This document shows, piece after piece, positions 1 through 6,340 of a stretch of 6,361 nt of DNA. This stretch comes from Chloroflexota bacterium (lineage in GTDB: Bacteria; Chloroflexota; Anaerolineae; Anaerolineales; Villigracilaceae): assembly GCA_016875755.1 (NCBI GenBank), contig VGOX01000140.1, positions 1 through 6,361 on the forward strand. Direction: 5' to 3'. The notes under the pieces are model-generated. The model saw nothing but the letters and a program-made list of their open reading frames with translations. It was not told where the DNA came from and searched no databases. Both the position numbers and the translations under genes were made by a program. Each line of letters begins with the position of its first letter. Within the stretch, counting starts at the first letter, position 1.

Positions 1-543
1 GTTCCCAAGCGCGGCGATGACGAGAACAGCGATAAAGGGTTGATTGAAAACCAGCAGGGGAATCAAAACAATATAACGCTCCACACGCGTGAGTATACCG
101 ACCTTTGCGGTAAAGCCAAGCCCTTCAGCGCGTGCTTTGACATACGAAACCAACACAGAGCCAGATGCCGCAGCGAAGGTCATCATTGCGCCAATGGCAT
201 CATCATGAGAGAGAAAAAAATAGAGCAGGCCGCCGAAGGTGACGAGTTCGGAGTAGCGGTCACTGACCGAATCGACGAAGCCGCCGAAAGCACTGGGTTC
301 GCCGCGCAAGCGCGCCATCGTTCCATCGAAAGCATCCACGAGGACGAATGCAAGCAGGACGAATGCGCCTGCGGTCATCCGTCCCTGCGAGAGGAGGTAT
401 GCGCCATATGTTGTGCCAGCCAAGCCAAGCAGGGTGATGGAGTTCGGGGTTAGTCCAAGCCCATTAAGAAAGGTGCCAATGGCATCCAGAATACCCTTAA
501 AAAGTACGCGCAATCTGTCGGTAAAGGTTGGCTTTGGCTGCAT
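1..543 (-). CDS. CDP-alcohol phosphatidyltransferase, phosphatidylinositol-phosphate-synthase-like (3'-truncated by window edge)
   Basis: This integral membrane enzyme family transfers a phosphatidyl group from CDP-diacylglycerol (or a related lipid) to an alcohol, making phospholipid headgroups. The 181 visible codons are open from ATG at 543 to base 1, and the C-terminus lies outside. The family signature is complete: D70-x2-D73-G74-x2-A77-R78-x8-G87-x3-D91-x3-D95, which supplies the metal and CDP-binding residues. An LTPN motif (31-34) precedes the first membrane helix, as usual in the family. Hydrophobic segments lie near 35-51, 57-72, 99-111, 117-134 and 156-179. The SYVKARAEGLG stretch (133-143) and the VERY segment (154-157) resemble PIP synthases of the actinobacterial/archaeal type more than PgsA glycerophosphate enzymes, but the substrate is inferred. 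The start is 2 bases after the ftsK stop. The best Shine-Dalgarno (GAGGAG, 558-563) lies inside ftsK, a long 14 bases from the ATG, so translational coupling is likely. Confidence 0.9.
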   Translation of the reverse strand, partial: MQPKPTFTDRLRVLFKGILDAIGTFLNGLGLTPNSITLLGLAGTTYGAYLLSQGRMTAGAFVLLAFVLVDAFDGTMARLRGEPSAFGGFVDSVSDRYSELVTFGGLLYFFLSHDDAIGAMMTFAAASGSVLVSYVKARAEGLGFTAKVGILTRVERYIVLIPLLVFNQPFIAVLVIAALGN

Positions 544-545
544 GG

Positions 546-2750
546 TTACTCGGATTTCTCCTCGCCCTTTATGTCATCTTCACTTACAAGGACATCGCGC
601 TCCTTGCCGCCGCCTTGAGAGGGTCCGACAACCCCCATCTCTTCCAGCTGGTCGAGCAGACGCGCAGCACGCGGATACCCGATCCGCAGACGGCGTTGAA
701 GCATGGATGCGGAAGCGCGTTGTTGATGGCGAACAATCGAAATCGCCTGCTCCACCAAACCGTCATCTTCGTTTTCGTCAGGTTCCTGCAAGAGTTTTTC
801 CCATGGCGGTACTTCGATCACAGAGGAACCGCTGTTCTTCTGCCAGTGGGAAATAATGCGCTCGATCTCCATATCGGTGATCAAGACACCCTGTGCGCGG
901 ACAGGGTTGCCCACCTCAGGGTTGAGGAAGAGCATATCGCCGCGCCCGAGTAGGGACTCAGCACCGGTGTAATCGAGAATGACGCGGCTATCGATGCCAG
1001 AAGCCACGGCAAAGGCAAGGCGTGCAGGGAAGTTGGCCTTGATAAGACCCGTGACCACATCGGTGGAGGGGCGTTGTGTAGCAACTACGAGATGAATGCC
1101 TGTGGCACGAGCCATCTGTGCAAGACGGACGAGGTTGTGCTCGGTCTGGTCTGGGGCCGACATCATCAGGTCGGCGAGTTCGTCAATAAGGACGACGATG
1201 CGCGGCAGAGGTTGTGCATCCGCTTTGCGTGAAAGCTTCTTGTTGTAGGAGTTCAAATCACGCGCATGGGCAGATTCAAGCAAACGGTAGCGGTGTTCCA
1301 TTTCCACCACCACCCAACGCAGCACGCCGAGAATGCGGTTGAGGTTGGTTTCCACTTTTCCGAACAAATGCGGCAAGCCATTGAAGCGGATCAACTCAAC
1401 CATTTTCGAGTCGATCATCACCATGCGCAGTTCTTCGGGCGTGTTGTTCATCGCAAGACAAGCCGCAATGGATGTGATACATACTGATTTACCAGACCCC
1501 GTGGAACCTGCAATTAGAAGGTGCGGCATGCGTGCCAAGTCGGCAACGAGCGGGTTACCTGAAACGTCGCGCCCCAAGCCGATGGCAAGCGGTGCGCCTA
1601 CTTTATTGAAGGTTTCTGATTCAAGCAATCCCTTCATGCGGACAACGGTGCTTTGCGAATTGGGAACCTCGATACCTACATACGGCTTACCCGGCACGGG
1701 CGCTTCAATACGCAGACGTTGAGCTGAGAGGGCGAGCGTGAGATCTTTTTCCAGTGCGGCGATCTGCGCCACACGGACTTTCATCTGTTGGGCATCCACG
1801 TCATCGGTGCCGGGTCTTTTGATGAAACCAGGTTGGATGGCAAACTGCGTCACTGACGGACCGACACGATAGCCGATCACAGAAGCGGGAATACCAAACT
1901 CGGAGAGGGTTTTCATGATCAGACCTGCGGTCTGGTTGATGGTGCGTTCGTCGGTGCGGGTGGCATTGTCACCAAGCAGAATGCTCAACGGCGGTAGGTC
2001 ATCTCCACGCGGGAGTGGTTTGACGGGTTTCTCTTCCTTTTTCGTGGAAGATTTCAATTGAGTGCGAAACTCGGGCGGCAGGGCAGGCGCTTTCTTTTTT
2101 GGAACAGCAGGTTTGGCAGGTGTATCTTCTTCGACTGCCACAGCTTCTGACACGGGCATGGAAACAACCACAGGCATCTCTTCGCCAGCGAATTTCAAAA
2201 GCCATCCTTCCAGCTTTTCCCAAAAGCCAAACCCAGTTGCGACAGCAATCAGCCACACGACAAAGAGCACAAGCGAGCCGAGAACAGCACCCATGGCTTG
2301 CCACAAAAGGGTGACAAGCCCCCAACCAAGCCTGCCGCCGTCCATGCCGGCTTCTGCGCGGAAGAGGTCATTGCCTCCGAAGACAGCGAACAAGCCCAGG
2401 GTTAAGATTGCGGCGACTTCAAGGGCGATGAGTTGCATCCATGAGATGGTACTGCGTTCGCGGCGCAGGAGTGTGTATCCAAAATATCCCAGCCCCCATG
2501 CGATGAGCAGCACACCCCACCCAAACCAGATGCGCAGAAAAAATGCCAACGGTGTGAGCAGAAAACCTTCCGTCCAGCCCCACGCGGCAAGCGCGGACAT
2601 AAGCGCGAAGGCAATGAATGCCACGCCAAAAGCATCACGCAGGAAGCGCCCGAATTGCGTGTTGAAGCGGGCGAGACGTTCGAGCCAGTCACCTTGTGCG
2701 GGTTCTTCATGCTCGTATGATTGTGGGCGGGGTTGCGGAGAGTGCTGCAT
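546..2750 (-). CDS. ftsK: DNA translocase FtsK/SpoIIIE family
   Basis: This is a membrane-anchored, ATP-driven double-stranded DNA pump that clears and aligns chromosomes at the division septum. The protein has 734 residues, close to SpoIIIE and much shorter than E. coli FtsK, because the linker is short. Four hydrophobic segments lie near residues 41-58, 63-93, 104-124 and 143-175. A Pro/Lys/Glu-rich linker spans about 195-255, followed by the alpha domain (about 255-370). The RecA-like motor has Walker A GSTGSGKS (415-422), Walker B with LIDELADL (521-528; D523, E524), and the family-typical ATQRPSTDVVTGLIKANFPA (557-576). The C-terminal gamma winged helix (about 663-725) keeps RIGYPRAARLLDQLEEMG (689-706), the recognition helix that reads polar KOPS/SRS-type sequences in FtsK/SpoIIIE. 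The ATG follows the S1 gene stop by 6 bases in the same frame. The nearest GAGG is about 17 bases upstream, so initiation probably depends on coupling. TAA stop at 548-546. Confidence 0.97.
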   Translation of the reverse strand: MQHSPQPRPQSYEHEEPAQGDWLERLARFNTQFGRFLRDAFGVAFIAFALMSALAAWGWTEGFLLTPLAFFLRIWFGWGVLLIAWGLGYFGYTLLRRERSTISWMQLIALEVAAILTLGLFAVFGGNDLFRAEAGMDGGRLGWGLVTLLWQAMGAVLGSLVLFVVWLIAVATGFGFWEKLEGWLLKFAGEEMPVVVSMPVSEAVAVEEDTPAKPAVPKKKAPALPPEFRTQLKSSTKKEEKPVKPLPRGDDLPPLSILLGDNATRTDERTINQTAGLIMKTLSEFGIPASVIGYRVGPSVTQFAIQPGFIKRPGTDDVDAQQMKVRVAQIAALEKDLTLALSAQRLRIEAPVPGKPYVGIEVPNSQSTVVRMKGLLESETFNKVGAPLAIGLGRDVSGNPLVADLARMPHLLIAGSTGSGKSVCITSIAACLAMNNTPEELRMVMIDSKMVELIRFNGLPHLFGKVETNLNRILGVLRWVVVEMEHRYRLLESAHARDLNSYNKKLSRKADAQPLPRIVVLIDELADLMMSAPDQTEHNLVRLAQMARATGIHLVVATQRPSTDVVTGLIKANFPARLAFAVASGIDSRVILDYTGAESLLGRGDMLFLNPEVGNPVRAQGVLITDMEIERIISHWQKNSGSSVIEVPPWEKLLQEPDENEDDGLVEQAISIVRHQQRASASMLQRRLRIGYPRAARLLDQLEEMGVVGPSQGGGKERDVLVSEDDIKGEEKSE

Positions 2751-2756
2751 TAAAAT

Positions 2757-3722
2757 CTAGTTGAGCCTCATACTGAAACCGAGGCGGTGATGTGCCGCAT
2801 CCAGGTGGAGTACACGCACCTGAACGGATTCACCTTCGTGCAAAACTTCTTTGAGAAGTCTGCCTTCGGCTTGCGGAATTTCGGAAACATGAATCAAACC
2901 TTCCACACTGACCTCATCCAACCGCGCAAAAGCGCCGTAGGAAAGCACGCTGGTGATGGTGGCTGGTTTGATGGAGCCTTCAGGGAATTCAGCCGCCGCA
3001 TTCAACCACGGGTTGGGCAACAGGCGTTTCAAACTGAGCGCCACGCGGCAACGCTCTGGCGCAAGATCAAGCACCTGCACATCGATGGTGCTGCCAAGTT
3101 TCACAAATTGCGAAGGATGGGTAACACGCCCCCATGATAGCTCGGAAATATGGATCAAACCTTCCACGCCGCCGAGGTCAACGAACACACCAAAGTCGGT
3201 GATGTTTGTCACCACACCATGCGCCTTTTGACCGGAATGCAGTGAATGGAAAAGTTCGGCGCGTTTGCCTGGCTCGGTTTGCGCGGCGCGTTCTGAAAAG
3301 ACCACGCGCCCATCTTCAGGCACACATTCGATCACTTTCAAACGCAGAGAGCGCCCCATATAGGCTTCCAGTTTATGGTCGCGGCTTGAGTTTTCGGGCT
3401 TGCCTGCCAGGTCCACCAAATGCGAAAACGGAACAAAACCAAACAGCCCATTGCCCTCCACCAGCAAGCCGCCGCGGTTATGGCCCGTTACCGTCAGATC
3501 GATGATCTTGTCTCCAAGATACAGATCTTTGACCTCATGCCAATTGACGACGATCTTCTGCTCCGAGGATAGACCTTTCGCTTCCTCCCTTTCCTCGGGC
3601 TTGTTCCCCACCAGACGGGTTGGTGCCGCCGACGAACGGCTCTCCTCTGCCAATACAGACGCCCACCAACCGTCATCAATCACAGGCATGGGATTATCCC
3701 TTTTTTCCTTTACGCCATCCAT
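2757..3722 (-). CDS. Triple S1-domain RNA-binding protein (ribosomal protein S1-like)
   Basis: The protein has 321 residues and no membrane segment. It carries three OB-fold S1 repeats, at about 67-145, 163-232 and 248-319. Repeat 2 is the most canonical (GVVTNITDFGVFVDLGG, 169-185, then VEGLIHISELSW, 186-197). Repeat 3 is similar (SYGAFARL, 261-268; VEGLIHVSEI, 273-282). Repeat 1 is divergent: NGLFGFVPFSHL (91-102) replaces the usual GLIHISEL. S1 repeats bind single-stranded RNA. Proteins of this size act as short S1 ribosomal proteins or general RNA-binding factors, but I cannot tell which from sequence. The first 60 residues are acidic, low-complexity and probably disordered. The frame is open up to 3890, but I chose ATG 3722 because a perfect AAGGAG lies 6 bases upstream, whereas earlier starts overlap the preceding gene or lack a ribosome site. 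TAG stop at 2759-2757. Confidence 0.9.
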   Translation of the reverse strand: MDGVKEKRDNPMPVIDDGWWASVLAEESRSSAAPTRLVGNKPEEREEAKGLSSEQKIVVNWHEVKDLYLGDKIIDLTVTGHNRGGLLVEGNGLFGFVPFSHLVDLAGKPENSSRDHKLEAYMGRSLRLKVIECVPEDGRVVFSERAAQTEPGKRAELFHSLHSGQKAHGVVTNITDFGVFVDLGGVEGLIHISELSWGRVTHPSQFVKLGSTIDVQVLDLAPERCRVALSLKRLLPNPWLNAAAEFPEGSIKPATITSVLSYGAFARLDEVSVEGLIHVSEIPQAEGRLLKEVLHEGESVQVRVLHLDAAHHRLGFSMRLN

Positions 3723-3728
3723 AACGTG

Positions 3729-3734
3729 CTCCTT
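3729..3734 (-). promoter_or_regulatory. Ribosome binding site of the S1-domain gene
   Basis: On the minus strand this reads AAGGAG, a full Shine-Dalgarno core, with a 6-base spacer to the ATG at 3722. It decides the start against the in-frame ATG at 3746, whose only purine-rich element is about 19 bases upstream, and against the longest frame starting at 3890. Confidence 0.85.
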
Positions 3735-3755
3735 CTTCCAACGCATTTTTAATTC

Positions 3756-3772
3756 AAGGTGACGTTCACCTT
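3756..3772 (-). repeat. Perfect 7-bp inverted repeat in the sensor/S1 gap
   Basis: On the minus strand it reads AAGGTGA-ACG-TCACCTT, with perfect 7-bp arms and a 3-base centre. Its upstream edge overlaps the last base of the regulator's TAA stop (3774-3772). No U-run follows (GAATTAAAA comes next), so it is not a standard intrinsic terminator. It could be an intercistronic RNA hairpin affecting mRNA stability or expression of the downstream S1 gene, or a dyad operator. The hairpin is seen directly; any function is inference. Confidence 0.45.
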
Positions 3773-5682
3773 TATTGATCGAGTTGATTGACTTCCATTT
3801 CAAGGATGGCTTTGGCAACCGCTTCCACTGCCACACGCTGTTTTCGATACAAGTCCGCTTCAGACATGGCCAGCCGCGCCGCCACATCACGCACCTTGCG
3901 CCCCTCGATGAATTTCATTTCAAGGATATTGTACAGTATCCACTCGGTTGTGAACTTACGTTCGCCCTTTGGTTTGACCTGATCCACAGCGCGGCGCAGC
4001 AGAGCACGCAACGCATTGGACACGTTTCCGTCATCCTGCTCGGCAAGTTCCCGCACCACCTGCAATTTGGTCAGCGGGTTGTTGAGAAATTTGGGTCCGC
4101 CCCAATAATGCGTCAGCGCATCCTTGACCCAATTGGCAAGGTCTGCTTCTTCGGGGAGCGGTTCATTCAACAGACTGGCGCGCGAGTCGTAACGCCCCGC
4201 AGCACGCATGCGTTGGATGAGTTCGACCTGCGGCTGCAAATCTGCAAGGGATTGGAATACATTTAATTGAAGCTGGCGATCTTCCAGCGCAATGGCTGCA
4301 CGGTCTGCCAGGAGCCACAGCGAGTCGCGCTGTTCGCGTTCCATGGTTTGTTGATTAAGCCGCGCAACACCGAGTAAACCCATCAGGGGCGGCAATTCGT
4401 CACGATCCATGTCTGCACGACGGCGGCGATACAGAGGCAACACCCAGAAATCGCCCCAGAGAAATTCGCGCCGTTCTCCGCCATTGACCTGCCCAAGCGC
4501 TTCCGTCAGGCTTTCCTGATCGAGCATGGCGCGATTGCCCGCCACAACAATGGGTGAGAGAGTTTCATCATCCAATGCGGCCACAAACGCAGCAGGTGAC
4601 TGTAAATGGTCACGCACAGCGGCAAGCACAGCCTCAAGAAATTGCTGAAGATCGCTTTGGGTAAGCAAACGCTCTTCGATATTTTGAAGAAGTTCCAGTT
4701 CTTTACGGTCACGTCCGAAGAAAAACACACGTTCCCAAAGAGGCGCTGCAAAGGTAATGGCATGTTCCATTAATAGGACGGTTGCAACCATGGTGAAAGG
4801 AACAAAGGCGTTATAGGGCGTGCCAAGCAGTTCCCCGCCACGCCGGACGATCGTCATCAACGCCAGCGCAGCGGATGCTGTGACAGGTCCGCGCATGATC
4901 CATTTGACAAGGCGGCTCTTGATCACACGGTCTGGCCAGGAGACGCCGAAGAAAGCAACCGCATACGCCATCAAAATCACCAGAACCCCGACCAACACAT
5001 TAATGATAGTGGCGGCACTCCAAAAGAGATATTGGTGCTGCGCGGCAAGGTTGTATCCAAATAAAAGATACGGGTAGGAACCAAGCGCAGGGGCTGTGGC
5101 ACCAGCCATCAGGTAGAGCATGCGGCGGCGGCCCGAGCGTGTTAACATCAGGCTATAGGCACGGGTGAAGTTAATCCCCGCCCAGATCATGAGGGCAATG
5201 TAATAAAAGGTGAAAAGTTCAGTCCATACTGTGCGCAGGAGATAAGGCGCGGGTTTCCCGTCTGGGATGAGGTCTCCCAACAAAACGCCATTTATAAGCA
5301 AGGCTAAAAAGACCGCCGAAACTGCATACATGGCGCGCACGGCAAAACGCCTGCGTCCGCGCGAGGGGCGGCCCGCGGTAACCAGCAGGGCATCTGAAAG
5401 ATGTAAGTAGGCAGGGGGAAGAAAAACAATGCCGAGCCATTGCAGGCGCAATAACAGATCCAGTGTTTGGATCGTTACCGTTTTATCCTGTAAGGCTTCG
5501 GCGGTGAATACGATGACAACACAGAGCAAAATAATGGCGAACGAGCGCGCCACCCTGTCTCGCAAGTTAAAAGAAAGCGCGTACAGGAACAGCGAAAACG
5601 CTGTAATGGCAATCCCCGCCGTCAGTATCTGGTTGAGCGTCTGGGTCCCCGCCAGAAATGTTTCCGACCAACCGTTAATCAT
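3772..5682 (-). CDS. Multi-pass membrane sensor with GAF domain and C-terminal HTH; no kinase domain
   Basis: The protein has 636 residues. The N-terminal 315 residues contain about seven to nine hydrophobic segments (near 16-38, 46-63, 80-100, 116-138, 152-174, 188-210, 218-247, 265-278 and 290-314), resembling the 7TM sensor region in front of many histidine kinases. A GAF-like domain follows at about 330-475 (start ELELLQNIEERLL, 328-340; end LWLLADRAAIALEDRQL, 455-471). The C-terminal 160 residues contain DALTHYWGGPKF (521-532), WILYNILEMKFIEG (581-594) and a probable helix-turn-helix, VRDVAARLAMSEADLYRKQR (597-616). I find no H-box, no N/G1/G2 ATPase motifs, no GGDEF or EAL, and no receiver domain, so it is not a histidine kinase despite the front end. 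The most likely role is a membrane-tethered, GAF-modulated regulator. Ligand, DNA target and role are unknown. The start at 5682 has GGAAGGG 6 bases upstream. The S1 gene starts 49 bases after its stop. Confidence 0.85.
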   Translation of the reverse strand: MINGWSETFLAGTQTLNQILTAGIAITAFSLFLYALSFNLRDRVARSFAIILLCVVIVFTAEALQDKTVTIQTLDLLLRLQWLGIVFLPPAYLHLSDALLVTAGRPSRGRRRFAVRAMYAVSAVFLALLINGVLLGDLIPDGKPAPYLLRTVWTELFTFYYIALMIWAGINFTRAYSLMLTRSGRRRMLYLMAGATAPALGSYPYLLFGYNLAAQHQYLFWSAATIINVLVGVLVILMAYAVAFFGVSWPDRVIKSRLVKWIMRGPVTASAALALMTIVRRGGELLGTPYNAFVPFTMVATVLLMEHAITFAAPLWERVFFFGRDRKELELLQNIEERLLTQSDLQQFLEAVLAAVRDHLQSPAAFVAALDDETLSPIVVAGNRAMLDQESLTEALGQVNGGERREFLWGDFWVLPLYRRRRADMDRDELPPLMGLLGVARLNQQTMEREQRDSLWLLADRAAIALEDRQLQLNVFQSLADLQPQVELIQRMRAAGRYDSRASLLNEPLPEEADLANWVKDALTHYWGGPKFLNNPLTKLQVVRELAEQDDGNVSNALRALLRRAVDQVKPKGERKFTTEWILYNILEMKFIEGRKVRDVAARLAMSEADLYRKQRVAVEAVAKAILEMEVNQLDQ

Positions 5683-5688
5683 GCACTA

Positions 5689-5695
5689 CCCTTCC
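5689..5695 (-). promoter_or_regulatory. Ribosome binding site of the membrane regulator gene
   Basis: On the minus strand this reads GGAAGGG, 6 bases before the ATG at 5682. It sits in the 33-base gap after the GNAT gene, which is too short for an obvious separate promoter and supports co-transcription. Confidence 0.7.
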
Positions 5696-5715
5696 GATAA
5701 AAGTATCTGCCGCTT

Positions 5716-6255
5716 TTACTTATATACTTTCGCAAAAAACAGGGCGACGTCCTGATTGATGTAATATTGGTCATTATACCCGCAGAACTCATACCCAAAC
5801 TTCTGGGCAAGGTGGATGGCAGGAAGATTCTTCGACTGCAACTCTAGGATTAGACGACGATGCGATCGCGACTCCGCCCAGGCCTGACCAGCCGCCAACA
5901 GGGCGCTGCCTACGCCGCGGCGGCGCTGTGGCGCATCCACAACCAGGTCGACAACCCATGCTACAGAAGCCGCGCCGCGCTCACTTAAACTGATATACCC
6001 CGCAGGATCTTTGCCGACCAGTGCTGTGTACATCATGGAACGATTTACCCAATCATCAGCAAGTGCATACTGATTATGCGGGTACGTCACACTAATGGAA
6101 CGAGGCAGTCGCACTTCACGAAAGACCGCATTAACCTGCCCCGTTTCACGACGAAGTTCCAATTGCCAAACGGATTCGCTCGTCGCCGAATGGTCGAATG
6201 CCATCAGGCGGAGCAAATCTGTGGCGATGGTTGGGCGAATTTGAATTTGAGACAT
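5716..6255 (-). CDS. GNAT-family N-acetyltransferase
   Basis: The protein has 179 residues and covers the whole GNAT fold. It opens with the common strand-1 pattern QIQIRPTIATDLLRL (3-17). Motif A is at 102-120: strand VDLVVDAP (102-109) is followed by the acetyl-CoA pyrophosphate loop R111-x2-G114-V-G116 and the helix SALLAAGQAWAE. The next strand is LILELQ (135-140), followed by motif B, NLPAIHLAQKFGYEFCGY (143-160). The family transfers an acetyl group from acetyl-CoA to an amine. The acceptor (small molecule, antibiotic, or protein N-terminus/lysine) cannot be read from the sequence. The ATG at 6255 is preferred because it starts directly at the conserved first strand; an in-frame TTG at 6267 would add four residues (MEFF). 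Neither has a strong Shine-Dalgarno: the ATG has GGA about 7 bases upstream, the TTG has AGG very close by. It is the first gene of the apparent five-gene run. TAA stop at 5718-5716. Confidence 0.9.
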   Translation of the reverse strand: MSQIQIRPTIATDLLRLMAFDHSATSESVWQLELRRETGQVNAVFREVRLPRSISVTYPHNQYALADDWVNRSMMYTALVGKDPAGYISLSERGAASVAWVVDLVVDAPQRRRGVGSALLAAGQAWAESRSHRRLILELQSKNLPAIHLAQKFGYEFCGYNDQYYINQDVALFFAKVYK

Positions 6256-6289
6256 AAAAAATTCCAAGACCTATTATTGACTCGACTGC

Positions 6290-6306
6290 AAAAAGGGTAG
6301 AACCCT
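6290..6306 (-). terminator. Short hairpin plus T-run upstream of the GNAT gene
   Basis: On the minus strand it reads AGGGT-TCT-ACCCT, the last T starting a run of five T's. This is terminator geometry, but the stem is only 5 bp. It could end transcription arriving from a gene beyond 6361, or act as an attenuator-like element in the GNAT leader if transcription starts near 6320. Weak on stem length, so only tentative. Confidence 0.35.
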
Positions 6307-6326
6307 CGTCAAAACCGCAAAAAATT

Positions 6327-6334
6327 AATATACT
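6327..6334. promoter_or_regulatory. Overlapping -10-like hexamers on both strands (candidate divergent promoter)
   Basis: The plus strand has TATACT at 6329-6334, 5 of 6 matches to TATAAT. TCGTCA at 6306-6311 lies 17 bases upstream, 4 of 6 matches to TTGACA. The minus strand has TATATT at 6332-6327, also 5 of 6, but with no good -35. Minus-strand initiation about 7 bases on would give a leader of about 65 bases for the GNAT gene and the operon behind it. A second minus-strand candidate, AATAAT near 6278-6273, also has a poor -35. The region is AT-rich, so chance matches are likely. Confidence 0.3.
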
Positions 6335-6340
6335 CAGTCC

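Noticed and set aside
40..453. Plus-strand open frame of 137 codons at the left edge
   Set aside because: It is antisense to the CDP-alcohol phosphatidyltransferase, whose complete catalytic signature is on the other strand. The product is His/Cys/Glu-rich with no recognisable fold.
2062..2760. Long plus-strand open frame of 232 codons opposite the 5' part of ftsK
   Set aside because: It lies entirely antisense to a confidently identified ftsK. Its translation is Ser/Pro/Arg-rich without domain motifs, which is typical of a shadow frame.
3723..3890. N-terminal extension of the S1-domain frame up to 3890
   Set aside because: It would overlap the end of the membrane regulator by more than 100 bases, and the encoded residues are not S1-like. 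A perfect AAGGAG supports the ATG at 3722.
3775..4266. Plus-strand open frame of 163 codons opposite the regulator's C-terminus
   Set aside because: It is antisense to the patterned HTH-containing end of the regulator, has no ribosome site and shows no domain signature.
3772..5682. Annotation of the membrane protein as a histidine kinase
   Set aside because: Residues after the GAF domain contain no phospho-acceptor H-box and no N, G1 or G2 ATP-binding motifs. Only the N-terminal membrane region is kinase-like.
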